DNA from: Capsulimonadaceae bacterium
Lineage (GTDB): Bacteria; Armatimonadota; Armatimonadia; Armatimonadales; Capsulimonadaceae
Assembly: GCA_031292625.1 (NCBI GenBank)
Contig: JARLGU010000030.1
Coordinates: 1-64,000, forward strand
Direction: 5' to 3'
Length of the DNA: 64,000 nt
Shown here: positions 63,527 to 64,000 of the stretch, piece after piece
Layout of the letters: each line of letters starts with the position of its first letter
Numbering within the stretch: the stretch's first letter is position 1
Program-made: the position numbers and the translations under genes
The notes under the pieces: generated by a model
Databases searched by the model: none
Seen by the model: the letters and a program-made list of their open reading frames with translations, nothing else
Told to the model about the DNA's origin: nothing

Positions 63527-64000
63527 ATGAGGTTCATGATGAAAACAAACGAATGCGAGCATAGGGCTTTTACATTAATTGAGCTTCTAATTGTTATCGC
63601 TATTATCGCTATATTAGCAGCAATTCTATTTCCGGTCTTTGCGACCGCGCGAGAAAAGGCTAGACAGGCAGGTTGCGAAAGCAACCTCAAGCAGATTGGT
63701 CTGGCGTTCGTTCAATACTGCCAGGATTACGATGAAGGCACGCCGTACGCATGCTACAATGGCGCAACCCCGATCGGTTGCGGCGCGTCTGGCCAGGAAT
63801 ACGGCACCACCCTGGGTTTTTGCCTATCACCCTACGTCAAATCGACAGCCGTATGGCGCTGCCCGAGCGACAGCCTCTCGAATCCGCCAGCAGTCGCGGG
63901 TTTTACCAGCGCCGGCATCTATGGCGGGTACTGGAACGTCAGTTACACCTACAACTACTACTTCATGGAGCTCTGGAAAACCGGGAGCGACGCCGGCGCG
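63527..64000 (+). CDS. Prepilin-like DUF1559 protein, 3' end outside window
   Basis: The first 158 codons are present. A short leader ends [10 protein letters not shown] (Ala at -1), followed by [26 protein letters not shown] and the shared [19 protein letters not shown]. Several cysteines and Tyr/Gly-rich segments ([12 protein letters not shown]) follow. The H-X9-DG end is beyond the window. GGAGA precedes the ATG by 7 bases. Confidence 0.85.
   Translation, partial: MRFMMKTNECEHRAFTLIELLIVIAIIAILAAILFPVFATAREKARQAGCESNLKQIGLAFVQYCQDYDEGTPYACYNGATPIGCGASGQEYGTTLGFCLSPYVKSTAVWRCPSDSLSNPPAVAGFTSAGIYGGYWNVSYTYNYYFMELWKTGSDAGA

Overview
The window looks like chromosomal DNA of a moderately GC-rich, diderm, heterotrophic bacterium, most likely of the phylum Armatimonadota (Capsulimonas/Chthonomonas-like). 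This is inferred from four prepilin-like DUF1559 (H-X9-DG) proteins placed beside sugar-responsive GntR/LacI hybrid regulators and glycoside hydrolases, a DUF6785-type membrane protein, and outer-membrane and periplasmic machinery. No 16S gene or other decisive marker is present, so the phylum call is an inference.

Layout. 0-2.8 kb: the end of an IS3-type element, an uncharacterised protein with a C-terminal winged helix, decayed DNA with GCTCTTA-type inverted repeats, then tRNA-Thr(CGT) with promoter and terminator. 2.8-9.5 kb: gltB-gltD glutamate synthase behind a long structured leader. 9.5-23.8 kb: a plant-polysaccharide locus. A GntR/LacI regulator, two DUF1559 proteins, a secreted esterase, a GH43 enzyme and a secreted toroid-like protein lie on the minus strand. 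A 2-hydroxyacid dehydrogenase, an SSS symporter and a GH127/146 arabinofuranosidase lie on the plus strand, with an operator-like palindrome between the two arms. 24-30.4 kb: a PilC-like pilus/secretion protein, a sigma factor fused to a degenerate GGDEF domain, a D-aminoacylase and an AI-2E-family permease, with two copies of a roughly 215-bp intergenic repeat. 30.6-34.7 kb: a second regulator - DUF1559 - glycosidase module. 35-39.6 kb: purH under a ZTP riboswitch that overlaps its terminator, then a serine hydrolase and a NamZ-type muramidase. 39.8-47.7 kb: two paralogous secreted proteins with Gly/His/Asp-rich repeat tails, a toroid-like enzyme, a degenerate DUF559 protein and a DUF6785 protein. 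48-51.8 kb: hslV, tRNA-Leu(CAG), an NlpC/P60 hydrolase and proA, bracketed by two inverted copies of a roughly 224-bp MITE with clear target-site duplications.

51.9-62.8 kb is the most notable part: a complete ccmABCDEF cytochrome c maturation set on the minus strand, in which CcmE carries Cys-x3-Tyr instead of the usual heme-binding His (a System I* signature). It is divergent from a four-gene plus-strand cluster encoding a decaheme periplasmic cytochrome (nine CXXCH plus one CX4CH), a GHP-repeat lipoprotein, a 597-residue outer-membrane beta-barrel candidate and an octaheme lipoprotein. Together these look like an MtrA-MtrB-OmcA-type porin-cytochrome conduit for electron transfer across the outer membrane, next to the machinery that attaches its hemes. 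The window ends inside a fourth DUF1559 gene with a strong promoter and palindromic operator upstream.

Start codons were chosen by ribosome-binding-site spacing and N-terminal logic; several differ from the longest reading frame and this is stated in the entries.
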